Shown: in pieces, positions 4,499 through 10,647 of the stretch | How the letters are laid out: every line of letters starts with the position of its first letter | Numbering within the stretch: the stretch's first letter is position 1 | Origin: Christensenella sp. UBA1782 | GTDB taxonomy: Bacteria; Bacillota; Clostridia; Christensenellales; DTU072 | DNA: 10,657 nt | Assembly (NCBI GenBank): GCA_002315475.1 | Contig: DCGI01000077.1 | Coordinates: 1-10,657 of the forward strand | Direction of reading: 5' to 3' | Program-made: the position numbers and the translations under genes | Notes under the pieces: model-generated | Told to the model about the DNA's origin: nothing | The model's database searches: none | The model's input: the letters and a program-made list of their open reading frames with translations, nothing else

Positions 4499-6388
4499 TT
4501 ACACTGCCTCTTGTTCGGAAATATATTTTTCTTTCTCTTTGATAAAGCGAGAAGCAGCGATCTTTTCCCGCCGAAAACCTTCTTCGTCAAACGGTAAACC
4601 TTTCTTTTCGGCTTTTTGCCGAGCGACAAGCACGCTACGCTCCAAACGTTTTTCTTCCACCAACAAATTGGACAAAAAGATATTCTTTTCCGCCTCAAAC
4701 GTAGCCGCGTCCAGTCTTGCTTTGGCTTCGGGATAGGATTTATCGATTTCGGTCAAAAGTTCTTTTTTCTCGACGATATGCCGTTTCAAAAAGGCACTGC
4801 TTCTCCCTTCCTCTTCCAATATCGCATGAATTTTGAGAATATCCTCATCGGTCAACACCTTCTCCTTCCAATCGGTTTCGGCGGCACGAATATGCAAAAT
4901 CTTGACGATATCGGCGTGTTTCTTCTCGTCCAAGTCCCAAAAGAAAAACGGTATGGCGGTCAGTACCGCACCGATAAAGCCGAGCAAAGTATAATAGAAA
5001 TAAGCATTGGAAAGGGTGTCTTGATTTTGGAAAACGACGTCGTATTGGTCGTTCAGTCCCACCCCCGCAAAAGATAAAAAGAGGGGCGTCAAGATGCTCG
5101 TAAAGAACCCTAATATCGTCAAAAGAACGTTTTGGTAGTTTGCCCAAGCACCTTCCAAACGAAGTCCCGACTTATACTGTTCGTAGTCGAGGGCATCGCT
5201 GGTCATGACGGTGGTAACGATGGCGATACCGAGTACGAAATTCTGCCCGTACATAAAGACGAGCGAAACGACGGGGTAGCTCTTGCACAAAAGAAGTTGC
5301 AAACCCGTCATCAACACAAAAAGGAGGTTCCCGAAACAAACGGCTTTTTTCTTGCCCACCTTTTTGTAGACCATCGGCCCGAGAATCAACGCCGGCAGGT
5401 ATGCCGTCCCCAAGACGGCACTCAAAACTCCGTATAACACGCTCCCCAAACTACCGCCTATCGAATACATGCAAATCCATTGATAAAAGTTTGCCACCCC
5501 TCGAAAACCGAGAAAAACGTTATAGACGACCATCAACCAAAAGTATTTATTCTTTGCCAAAGCCTTTAAGCCTTGCAACATACCGACCTTTGCCACGTTA
5601 TTGACGGCGAGGACGGTTCTTTCCTTCGTAAACAGATATGTCAATAATTCGCAAAGCAATGCGCCCACCGTACAAATCGGAAAGAAAATTTGATAAATCA
5701 GCGGTTCGTACTGTCCTCTCGTACCTGCCACCCAAACGGCAACGATCGGCAAAAGAAGATTGAGGACAGAACTGGGAATCTGTCCGAAAATGCTATGCAC
5801 CGAGTTGATATTGGTTCTTTCCTGAGAATTGGTAGTGATGGTCTGTTGTATGCCCGAAAGCGCTTGATTGACGAATTGATTGAACGATTGTCCGATTTGC
5901 AACAACGCAAACATCAACAATATCCCCCACGAAAAGGAAAGTTGCGTTGCCGTCTCGTTGATATACGGTATCACCGGCAAAGGCATCTCGAACGCCACCA
6001 CGTCCATCAATCTTTCGGGAATGTACGGAATCGCACAATACGCCAATGCGGTAACGGCTGTCGGCCACAGCAAAAACGGCTTAAACTTGCCGTTTTTGGA
6101 GTTACTGTTGTCGATAATCATGGAGAAAATGGGCGACCGAATCAACGTAATGACGGAAGCAACCCACCCGAGTATCAAAATAACGCCGGGCGTCAAGCGG
6201 AAATAAGCGTTCATGAGGGGCAAGGTCGCCGCAAGCGACACCCATGCGCCGAAAACGCCCATAAAAGAGGTTCCGCCTATGCCCGCCGTAAAGCAAGCGA
6301 TTTCTTTGTAGCTGACTTGATACCCTTTGGGCGGATGTTTCCAATATTCTTTGAGTTTATAATACCCACCGATGATTTTTTCTTTCAT
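4499..6388 (-). CDS. GPH-family (MelB-like) sugar:cation symporter with long C-terminal extension
   Basis: The 629-residue protein is an MFS_2/GPH permease. The membrane core runs to about residue 485 with roughly twelve helices. The loop DNSNSKNGKFKPFLLW (93-108) matches the conserved loop of the family, and SDALDYEQYKSGLRLEGAW (397-415) matches the GPH cytoplasmic motif DYxxxKTGxRxEG. These proteins import glycosides, pentosides or hexuronides with Na+ or H+; the sugar here is unknown. Residues 486-629 form a charged, helical cytoplasmic tail not found in MelB. It carries no obvious PTS IIA phosphohistidine site, unlike LacS. An N-terminal segment of about 30 residues precedes the first helix. 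No Shine-Dalgarno precedes the ATG, and the predicted promoter would start transcription within a base or two of it. A phosphatase gene follows after 2 bases. Confidence 0.9.
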   Translation of the reverse strand: MKEKIIGGYYKLKEYWKHPPKGYQVSYKEIACFTAGIGGTSFMGVFGAWVSLAATLPLMNAYFRLTPGVILILGWVASVITLIRSPIFSMIIDNSNSKNGKFKPFLLWPTAVTALAYCAIPYIPERLMDVVAFEMPLPVIPYINETATQLSFSWGILLMFALLQIGQSFNQFVNQALSGIQQTITTNSQERTNINSVHSIFGQIPSSVLNLLLPIVAVWVAGTRGQYEPLIYQIFFPICTVGALLCELLTYLFTKERTVLAVNNVAKVGMLQGLKALAKNKYFWLMVVYNVFLGFRGVANFYQWICMYSIGGSLGSVLYGVLSAVLGTAYLPALILGPMVYKKVGKKKAVCFGNLLFVLMTGLQLLLCKSYPVVSLVFMYGQNFVLGIAIVTTVMTSDALDYEQYKSGLRLEGAWANYQNVLLTILGFFTSILTPLFLSFAGVGLNDQYDVVFQNQDTLSNAYFYYTLLGFIGAVLTAIPFFFWDLDEKKHADIVKILHIRAAETDWKEKVLTDEDILKIHAILEEEGRSSAFLKRHIVEKKELLTEIDKSYPEAKARLDAATFEAEKNIFLSNLLVEEKRLERSVLVARQKAEKKGLPFDEEGFRREKIAASRFIKEKEKYISEQEAV

Positions 6389-6395
6389 ATCAAAA

Positions 6396-6424
6396 AGTAT
6401 AACAAAATTCCCCGAAAAAGTAAA
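6396..6424 (-). promoter_or_regulatory. Candidate promoter of the GPH transporter operon
   Basis: On the minus strand TTTACT (6424-6419), 17 bases and TATACT (6401-6396) precede the transporter ATG at 6388. The -10 box is a near-consensus match and the -35 box matches 4 of 6. The start point expected about 7 bases downstream would fall at 6389-6390, giving an essentially leaderless mRNA. Confidence 0.6.
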
Positions 6425-6507
6425 GAGAGAATTCCCTTCCCCCGAAAATCATTCCTTTGGCGACGGTGCTCGGTCGAAAAATTATTTTCGACATAAAGCA
6501 AAGCGAC

Positions 6508-6528
6508 TGTCGGGAAAAACGACCGACA
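6508..6528. repeat. Short perfect inverted repeat between the divergent promoters
   Basis: TGTCGG (6508-6513) and CCGACA (6523-6528) form a 6-base palindrome around a 9-base centre. No U-tract follows on either side, so it is more operator-like than terminator-like. It lies in the 330-base divergent interval between the transporter and abiE, about 85 bases behind the transporter promoter. No gene is supported in this interval. Confidence 0.45.
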
Positions 6529-6635
6529 ATTCGATACTATGAAGATCTTTTCGCAGGATAAGTGCAAAGTATATTTTTCTGTAGAAGAAAGAAACGAGTG
6601 AACATACTTATTTCTGCAACAACAAAAAATAACAC

Positions 6636-6688
6636 GCAATTTTGAAAAAAAGCGTGAGGAACATCTTGCAATTTCGAAAAAATGTGTT
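6636..6688 (+). promoter_or_regulatory. Direct-repeat operator candidate over the abiE promoter
   Basis: Two 21-base copies at 6636-6656 and 6668-6688 match at 17 positions (GCAATTTyGAAAAAA core) and are spaced 32 bases apart, close to three helical turns. The second copy spans the -35 to -10 interval. The first is bracketed by the inverted CACGC/GCGTG pair. AbiEi antitoxins are known to repress their own operon by binding repeats near the promoter, so these are natural candidate sites, though the published examples are inverted repeats. Confidence 0.55.
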
Positions 6689-6693
6689 ATAAT
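6666..6693 (+). promoter_or_regulatory. Promoter of the abiEi-abiEii operon
   Basis: TTGCAA (6666-6671), a 16-base spacer and a perfect TATAAT (6688-6693). Transcription would start near 6700, leaving a leader of about 20 bases with no recognisable Shine-Dalgarno before the first start codons. Confidence 0.8.
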
Positions 6694-6722
6694 ATAGACA
6701 TGCTACATATAAATATTGCGTG

Positions 6723-7349
6723 ATGAAAATGGGTGTACGATTGAATAACCGTGATATCGTAAATAAGGTATTTGATACTCTTGGAGAAATTGTTAAAAAA
6801 TCTGATTTTCTTTTTGCCGGATTGAAAAATCAAGATATTTATACACTTTGTGAACAAGGGTATATTGAACGTGTCAAAAAAGGTTATTATAAACTATCTG
6901 TTGGTAACGAGCCCAAAGAAGAGCAGCTCCTTTCCAAATTCATGACACAAGGAATTATTTGTGTTGAATCTGCACTGTATCATTACGGATACAATGATTT
7001 TGCACCACGCGAATGGACGATTACCGTGCCTCGCTCTTACTCCAGAACTGTAAAAGTCATTCAGGAAGTGGTACCGGTAAAAGCGTATTACGTTCAAAAC
7101 GAAATGTATCATCTTGGCGAAACAACGGGCGTTTTTAACGGCGTTACACTTCCCGTATACGACCGCGAGCGTACAGTTTGCGATTGCTTCAAGTATCGAA
7201 CCAAATTAGATAACGAAATATTCAATAAAGCGCTCAATGCTTACGTAGCTGACCAGAAGAAAAATCTTGCCAACCTTTCCAAATACGCAAAAGAGATGGG
7301 GGTTTATGCAAAAATGATGAACGTAATGGAGGTGCTTCTCAATGGCTGA
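6723..7349 (+). CDS. abiEi: Type IV toxin-antitoxin system antitoxin AbiEi
   Basis: The 208-residue protein is the antitoxin and transcriptional autoregulator of the AbiE abortive-infection system. It has an N-terminal winged helix-turn-helix (residues 7-58) ending in the characteristic IERVKKGYYKL wing. The AbiEi core follows: CVESALYHYGYNDFAPREWTITVPR (80-104), then PVYDRERTVCDCFKYRTKLDNEIFNKAL (144-171), a hallmark block. In type IV systems the antitoxin counteracts the toxin's effect without binding it directly. The start is uncertain: GTG 6720, ATG 6723 and ATG 6732 are in frame, and none has a good ribosome binding site. I chose the first ATG. It overlaps abiEii by 8 bases, so production is coupled. 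The 5' part is clearly more AT-rich than the neighbouring genes, consistent with acquisition by transfer. Confidence 0.93.
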   Translation: MKMGVRLNNRDIVNKVFDTLGEIVKKSDFLFAGLKNQDIYTLCEQGYIERVKKGYYKLSVGNEPKEEQLLSKFMTQGIICVESALYHYGYNDFAPREWTITVPRSYSRTVKVIQEVVPVKAYYVQNEMYHLGETTGVFNGVTLPVYDRERTVCDCFKYRTKLDNEIFNKALNAYVADQKKNLANLSKYAKEMGVYAKMMNVMEVLLNG

Positions 7350-8262
7350 TATCGGTGCATCCGTGCTTACACGGCTCAAAAACAAAGCAGCCGAAAGTGG
7401 TAGAAGTTATCAACTTTGTATGCAGCTGTTCTGTCAAGAAGAATTTTTGCGCCGTCTTGAAAAATCCGTATACACTGAAAATCTCGTGTTGAAAGGCGGT
7501 CTATTCATATATTCCATTACGGATTACGACAGCCGAGTGACCGCAGACGTGGATTTTCTCTTAAGAAGAATGCCGAACACGCCTGAACAACTCAAAGCAA
7601 TTTTGGAGGAAATTATAGCAACCGACACGGGAAATGATTTCATTACCTTTGAAATCAAAGACGTGTCTCCCATTGCGGTGGCAAAGAAATACGCCGGAAT
7701 CGGAGCTTCCGTTGTGGCTAAAATCAAAAACACAAAGACTCCTTTCAGCATTGATTTCGGCGTCGGCGACGTGATTGTACCAAGACCTGAAAAGCGAAAG
7801 ATACCAACGCAGCTTGACGATTTCATCGCCCCGACGGTCAACGCCTATTCTCTGGAAACGACGGTCGCCGAAAAACTCGACGCCATCCTTTCCCTAATGG
7901 AATTTTCCAGCCGAATGAAAGACTATTACGATCTTTATTACCTCGCTAATAAGTTTGATTTTGACGGTGCAACGCTGACGGAAGCGCTGAAAAAAACTTT
8001 TGAAAACCGTGGGCGCCACTTTACCGTGGAACAATTCGAGCAGGTTATGGCTTTCGGCAGTGACGATACTATGCAGAAGAAATGGAAAGCCTTCTGCCGG
8101 AAGATCGACACAAAGACCGATGACTTCGATACGGTGCTGAAAACGATAAAAGAGTTTTTGACGGAGCCGTTCAAGACAGCGACAGAGGATGAAGAATTTG
8201 CTGAAAGTTGGTCTGTTTCCAACGGAAAATGGAATCCAAACGGAGGAATGAAAGAAGGATAA
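7342..8262 (+). CDS. abiEii: AbiEii/AbiGii-family nucleotidyltransferase toxin
   Basis: This 306-residue toxin belongs to the DNA polymerase beta-like nucleotidyltransferase superfamily. All expected motifs are present: KGG (51-53, the LKGG motif), the metal-binding pair in TADVDF (D69, D71), the third acidic residue in FSIDFG (D138), and the C-terminal AEKLDAIL...SRMKDYYDLYYL block (176-201) carrying K178, R191, D194 and D197. Family knowledge: AbiE toxins bind GTP or NTPs, and related members add nucleotides to tRNA ends, giving bacteriostasis and phage resistance when the antitoxin is overwhelmed. The system looks complete. A GGAGGTG ribosome binding site sits 7 bases before the ATG, within abiEi. 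An intact tRNA gene and tRNA relics lie just downstream, more likely reflecting integration history than toxin function. Confidence 0.95.
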   Translation: MADIGASVLTRLKNKAAESGRSYQLCMQLFCQEEFLRRLEKSVYTENLVLKGGLFIYSITDYDSRVTADVDFLLRRMPNTPEQLKAILEEIIATDTGNDFITFEIKDVSPIAVAKKYAGIGASVVAKIKNTKTPFSIDFGVGDVIVPRPEKRKIPTQLDDFIAPTVNAYSLETTVAEKLDAILSLMEFSSRMKDYYDLYYLANKFDFDGATLTEALKKTFENRGRHFTVEQFEQVMAFGSDDTMQKKWKAFCRKIDTKTDDFDTVLKTIKEFLTEPFKTATEDEEFAESWSVSNGKWNPNGGMKEG

Positions 8263-8325
8263 GAGCTGATATGATTTCAACGGTCGGCAGAGCATATCTT
8301 ACGAGCAATATTAAAAACGCGGTGC

Positions 8326-8340
8326 GTGACCGGACTTGAA
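8326..8340 (-). other. tRNA T-arm relic, direct repeat of the tRNA-Pro 3' region
   Basis: These 15 bases match the T-arm of the intact tRNA-Pro (8530-8544) at 14 positions and in the same orientation (plus-strand GTGACyGGACTTGAA), 204 bases apart. The flanking bases do not make a whole tRNA: the 5' T-stem arm is not complementary. It looks like the leftover 3' piece of a tRNA gene, the usual footprint of integrase attachment sites. Confidence 0.5.
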
Positions 8341-8345
8341 ACTCT

Positions 8346-8370
8346 CCCCGAAAAGCTCCTCTTTTCGGGG
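8346..8370. terminator. CCCCGAAAAG hairpin downstream of abiEii
   Basis: A perfect 10-base stem (8346-8355 with 8361-8370) closes a 5-base loop. It lies 83 bases past the abiEii stop. Only two T's follow it, so termination is plausible but not classical. Confidence 0.45.
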
Positions 8371-8401
8371 TTCCCCGTTCTGCGGCCTCCTTGCCTTTGC
8401 C

Positions 8402-8429
8402 GACGAAAAAATGCAAGCATTTTTCCGTC
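8402..8429. terminator. AT-rich hairpin with T-run, possible bidirectional terminator
   Basis: AAAAATGC (8407-8414) pairs with GCATTTTT (8417-8424), extended by an outer GACG/CGTC stem after one mismatch. It has A5/T5 arms on both strands and may catch read-through from abiE or from the tRNA. Confidence 0.4.
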
Positions 8430-8447
8430 AGGCTTAGGCACCGTCCC

Positions 8448-8504
8448 TTCGGGACTATGAGGCGCATGGCGAAGACAGTACGACCAAGAAAAAAGACAGG
8501 CATA
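8448..8504 (+). pseudogene. Decayed tRNA-Pro 3' half with flank, inverted to the intact tRNA
   Basis: The plus strand here reads TTCGGGACTATGAGGCGC, close to the anticodon region of the intact tRNA-Pro (TTCGGGACCATGAGGCCGC on its own strand). A shortened, divergent T-arm and acceptor region follows, ending in CGACCA plus the same AAGAAAAAAGACAGG flank as the intact gene. About five to eight bases are missing in the middle. The copy faces the intact gene tail-to-tail. No functional tRNA can form. The anticodon-side match could be partly chance; the flank match is exact. Confidence 0.45.
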
Positions 8505-8527
8505 CAACCTGTCTTTTTTCTTGGTCG
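8481..8527. terminator. 20-base perfect inverted repeat: tRNA-Pro terminator including the tRNA 3' end
   Basis: Arms 8481-8500 and 8508-8527 are perfectly complementary around a 7-base loop. The core GACAGG/CCTGTC stem with A6/T6 arms is a standard bidirectional intrinsic terminator. Unusually, the outer six bases of the right arm are the encoded 3' end of the tRNA (last acceptor bases, discriminator and CCA). Confidence 0.85.
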
Positions 8528-8598
8528 GAGTGACTGGACTTGAACCAGCGGCCTCATGGTCCCGAACCATGCGCGCTACCAAACTGCGCTACACCCCG
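8522..8598 (-). tRNA. tRNA-Pro, anticodon CGG
   Basis: The 77-base gene folds as a complete cloverleaf on the minus strand. The acceptor stem is CGGGGTG with CACTCCG (one G-T wobble). The D-arm is AGCGCAGTTTGGTAGCGC. The anticodon stem is CATGG/CCATG around loop TTCGGGA (anticodon CGG, reading CCG proline codons). The T-arm is CTGG-TTCAAGT-CCAG with T54-equivalent TTCAA. Discriminator A and the terminal CCA are encoded. It is single, with its own promoter upstream and a strong terminator immediately downstream. Confidence 0.96.
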
Positions 8599-8609
8599 AA
8601 AGCACAATT

Positions 8610-8638
8610 ATTTTATACTGTTTTTCTCCTTTTGGCAA
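8610..8638 (-). promoter_or_regulatory. Promoter of tRNA-Pro
   Basis: On the minus strand TTGCCA (8638-8633), a 17-base spacer and TAAAAT (8615-8610) end 11 bases before the mature tRNA 5' end. This leaves a leader of about five bases for RNase P to remove. Confidence 0.75.
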
Positions 8639-8733
8639 GTGTTTTTACCTAAAAATATTTTATAACCCTTTGCAGACACCGTTTTCTTCCCGTTACGGAC
8701 AAATCCGACGGAATCATGCGCTTGCCTTGTCGT

Positions 8734-10074
8734 TTACGCAATCCGCCTTCTCGTGCTTTTTCCTATACCGGAAAAAGGCTCAGCACCCCCCCAAAGCGCC
8801 AAAAGTGCCACCGTCAACGTGGGAACGGCTATCAAAAGTCCCATCTTGACGAAATTCTTGATACCGTATCGAATACCGTTTTTTGCCAATATACTGTTCC
8901 ACATTATGCCGGCAAGGGCACCTATCGGCGTCAGAAAGGCACCGACGTTGGAACCGATGACCGTTGCGTACAGAGCGGGAACGGCGTTAGAAGACGATTG
9001 TAATACCGAGCTGAACAGGACGCTCATGGGAATATTATTGATGACGTTTGCCGCCAAAAAGGAGGTGTATCCGTAGGTAAAGACGTTATAGTCCGTTTCC
9101 AAAAACGAAGCAATCTTTTCGGTAACTCCGTTCCCGTCCAACACGACAATCATGACAAACATGGACAAAACGAACGGAATCAATTCGTATGGAGCACGTT
9201 TTAAGCAAAAAAGCAACTCTTTCGGCTTTTTCTTCCGCACCAACGACGCAAGCAAAATGCACACGAACAGACTTCCTACCGTACAAAGAGAAACCAACCA
9301 CATTTCAATACCGACGTATCCCGAAATCGCCAAAAACACCGTACAAACGGCAAGATGCACGATACCGATCATCAAATTGACTTTATCGCCGATTTCTTCC
9401 TTGTCTGCCGTCGATTCCATCGGTTTGGCTAAATCCTTTCGGAACAGCAAGAAAAGCATACAAAACGCCGTAGCCCCCGCCGCAAGGGTGGGCAGAATCA
9501 TGACGGAAAGATAGTCGACAAACCCGACGCCGTAGGCGGTCGCCAAATAGATATTGGTGGGATTGCCGATAATCAACGCCATGCTCCACGTGTTCGCCGC
9601 CACGAATTCCGCCGTCAGGTAGGGTGCGGGATTGATTTTGGCGTGCTTGGCAAAATAACAAATGAACGGAGTAAACGATAAAATAATAATATCGTTACTC
9701 GTAAATACCGTCAAAATCGAAACGGTTATATATAGATATAAGAATAACTTTTTTTGCCCCAATCCGGCATGACGAAGGGTACAATAGGCAAGATACCGAA
9801 AAAAACCGAGTTCGTCCAAATACACCGACAAAACGGTCATGGATAAAAACAACACCAAAATTTTGATAGGATTGACGGCGGTGTCCGCAAGTAACGCTTG
9901 GCCGACGGCTATTATATCCGCCTGCCCCGTCGCCAACAAAATCACCGCGCCCGCAAGGACGATTACCCAATAACTCCCGATATTCACCTTACCGATTTTG
10001 ATTTTCGGGAACAACAAAATCGAAGCAATCATCACCGCACAGGTAACGATACAAATCCACAAATACGCCGACAT
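8734..10074 (-). CDS. ArsB/SLC13-type (ion transporter superfamily) permease
   Basis: The 446-residue integral membrane protein has about 10-12 predicted helices in the two-fold repeated plan of the ion transporter superfamily. Repeat one has FTSNDIIILSFTPFICYF (about 128-145) and ANTWSMALIIGNPTNIYLA (about 160-178). Repeat two has FLAANVINNIPMS and IGSNVGAFLTPIGALAGIMW, the latter matching the ArsB signature (GSNxGxxLTPIGSLA). Relatives carry arsenite, other anions or dicarboxylates with an H+ or Na+ partner. No arsR, arsC or arsA lies nearby, so arsenic resistance is not supported by context. A charged loop (about 216-232, RKDLAKPMESTADKEE) separates the halves. An AGAG-type ribosome binding site and a consensus promoter precede it, so it is probably monocistronic and well expressed. 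Confidence 0.88.
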   Translation of the reverse strand: MSAYLWICIVTCAVMIASILLFPKIKIGKVNIGSYWVIVLAGAVILLATGQADIIAVGQALLADTAVNPIKILVLFLSMTVLSVYLDELGFFRYLAYCTLRHAGLGQKKLFLYLYITVSILTVFTSNDIIILSFTPFICYFAKHAKINPAPYLTAEFVAANTWSMALIIGNPTNIYLATAYGVGFVDYLSVMILPTLAAGATAFCMLFLLFRKDLAKPMESTADKEEIGDKVNLMIGIVHLAVCTVFLAISGYVGIEMWLVSLCTVGSLFVCILLASLVRKKKPKELLFCLKRAPYELIPFVLSMFVMIVVLDGNGVTEKIASFLETDYNVFTYGYTSFLAANVINNIPMSVLFSSVLQSSSNAVPALYATVIGSNVGAFLTPIGALAGIMWNSILAKNGIRYGIKNFVKMGLLIAVPTLTVALLALWGGAEPFSGIGKSTRRRIA

Positions 10075-10100
10075 ACCTTCACTCTTTTTTAAGCTTCCCT

Positions 10101-10129
10101 ATTGTAATGATTTAGGAAAAAATTGTCAA
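10101..10129 (-). promoter_or_regulatory. Sigma-A promoter of the ArsB-like permease
   Basis: Perfect -35 TTGACA (10129-10124), a 17-base spacer and TACAAT (10106-10101) on the minus strand, 26 bases before the start codon. No ArsR-type or other dyad is visible over it. Confidence 0.9.
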
Positions 10130-10204
10130 CCGAACGAAAGCATATTTTCGAAAAAAATTACACACGATAGTATTAGCAGGAAAAATAAAACGGAGGTATC
10201 AAAA

Positions 10205-10342
10205 ATGGCTCGAAAAAAGACTACGAAAACGTCGAAAGCTTGCAAGGACTGTTCCAAAAAAAGCAGTGCCTGCGCCGGTTCTTGTGCGGATAACTATTCC
10301 GGTAAAGATTGCGGCTGCAAGAAGACCGACAAGAAGGCATAA
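10205..10342 (+). CDS. 45-residue lysine- and cysteine-rich mini-protein
   Basis: This short gene encodes a very basic protein with six cysteines (C13, C16, C23, C27, C36, C38; pattern CxxC-x6-CxxxC-x8-CxC) between a Lys/Thr-rich head (ARKKTTKTSK) and a Lys-rich tail. There are no aromatic residues except one Tyr, no signal peptide and no membrane segment. A strong GGAGG ribosome binding site lies 8 bases before ATG 10205, and an intrinsic terminator overlaps the stop codon, so I take it as a real, independent gene. The cysteine spacing suggests metal or Fe-S binding, or a small structural role (inference). I do not recognise the family. Length and cysteine count coincide with the SCIFF peptide class, but spacing and context do not fit. 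Confidence 0.8.
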   Translation: MARKKTTKTSKACKDCSKKSSACAGSCADNYSGKDCGCKKTDKKA

Positions 10343-10357
10343 TCGCCTTCTTTTGTT
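10332..10357 (+). terminator. Intrinsic terminator of the mini-protein gene
   Basis: AGAAGGC pairs with GCCTTCT around ATAATC, followed by TTTGTTT. The left arm and loop contain the last codons and the stop codon, so the gene ends inside its terminator. Confidence 0.8.
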
Positions 10358-10371
10358 TCAAACACAACCAA

Positions 10372-10405
10372 GGACACGATCGGTTTTCGGTCGTGTCTTT
10401 TCCTT
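10372..10405. terminator. Intrinsic terminator with GACACGA stem
   Basis: GACACGA-T-CG (10373-10382) pairs with CG-G-TCGTGTC (10388-10397) around GTTTT, followed by TTTTCCTT on the plus strand. It shares the GGACACGA/TCGTGTC core with the hairpin at 10617-10642. Confidence 0.75.
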
Positions 10406-10616
10406 AACCGAACAAAACACGTTGCTCGGCACCGTCCTTTTCCGGGCTGCGTTTATTGCCAAGGAAACGGCCTTTCCGCACGCCTATATTCGTCCGTACT
10501 CGGTTCGTTACAAAGGTATAAGATAATGCTTTCTCTCCCCCTTTTGCTTAGGAAAAGCCAATTTTCTGCCTCTGTCGGCAAAGCAAAAAACCCTTTTTCT
10601 TTTCCCGATTCATGCA
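10406..10616. other. Intergenic stretch without a supportable gene
   Basis: No ribosome binding site, start and coding-like frame combine here on either strand. It holds one weak long-range stem, TTTTGCTT (10542-10549) with AAGCAAAA (10581-10588), reinforced by GCC/GGC just inside. AT-rich text around 10517-10528 (TATAAGATAAT) has a -10-like look but no convincing -35. Confidence 0.5.
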
Positions 10617-10647
10617 AAAAGGACACGACATCGTGTCCTTTTGTTTT
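10617..10647. terminator. Second GGACACGA terminator near the right edge
   Basis: A perfect 12-base stem pairs AAAAGGACACGA (10617-10628) with TCGTGTCCTTTT (10631-10642) around CA, followed by GTTTT. With A- and T-rich ends it could act in both directions. A TATAAT sits at 10650-10655, but its -35 region would lie in this hairpin, so a promoter there is doubtful. Confidence 0.75.

Noticed and set aside
4499..4930. PTS IIA-like domain at the end of the symporter, as in LacS
   Set aside because: The extension is Lys/Glu-rich helix without the beta-rich IIA fold pattern or an evident phosphohistidine motif.
5690..6496. A 268-codon open frame on the plus strand, antisense to the transporter
   Set aside because: Its product is extremely rich in Arg, His, Gln and Asn with no domain pattern, it has no ribosome binding site, and the opposite strand encodes a clear GPH permease.
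6385..6639. An 84-codon minus-strand frame in the gap between transporter and abiE
   Set aside because: It overlaps the transporter start and promoter, has no ribosome binding site and no recognisable composition.
10205..10342. SCIFF (six cysteines in forty-five residues) ranthipeptide precursor
   Set aside because: Length and cysteine count agree, but the SCIFF spacing and conserved sequence are absent and no radical SAM maturase is nearby.
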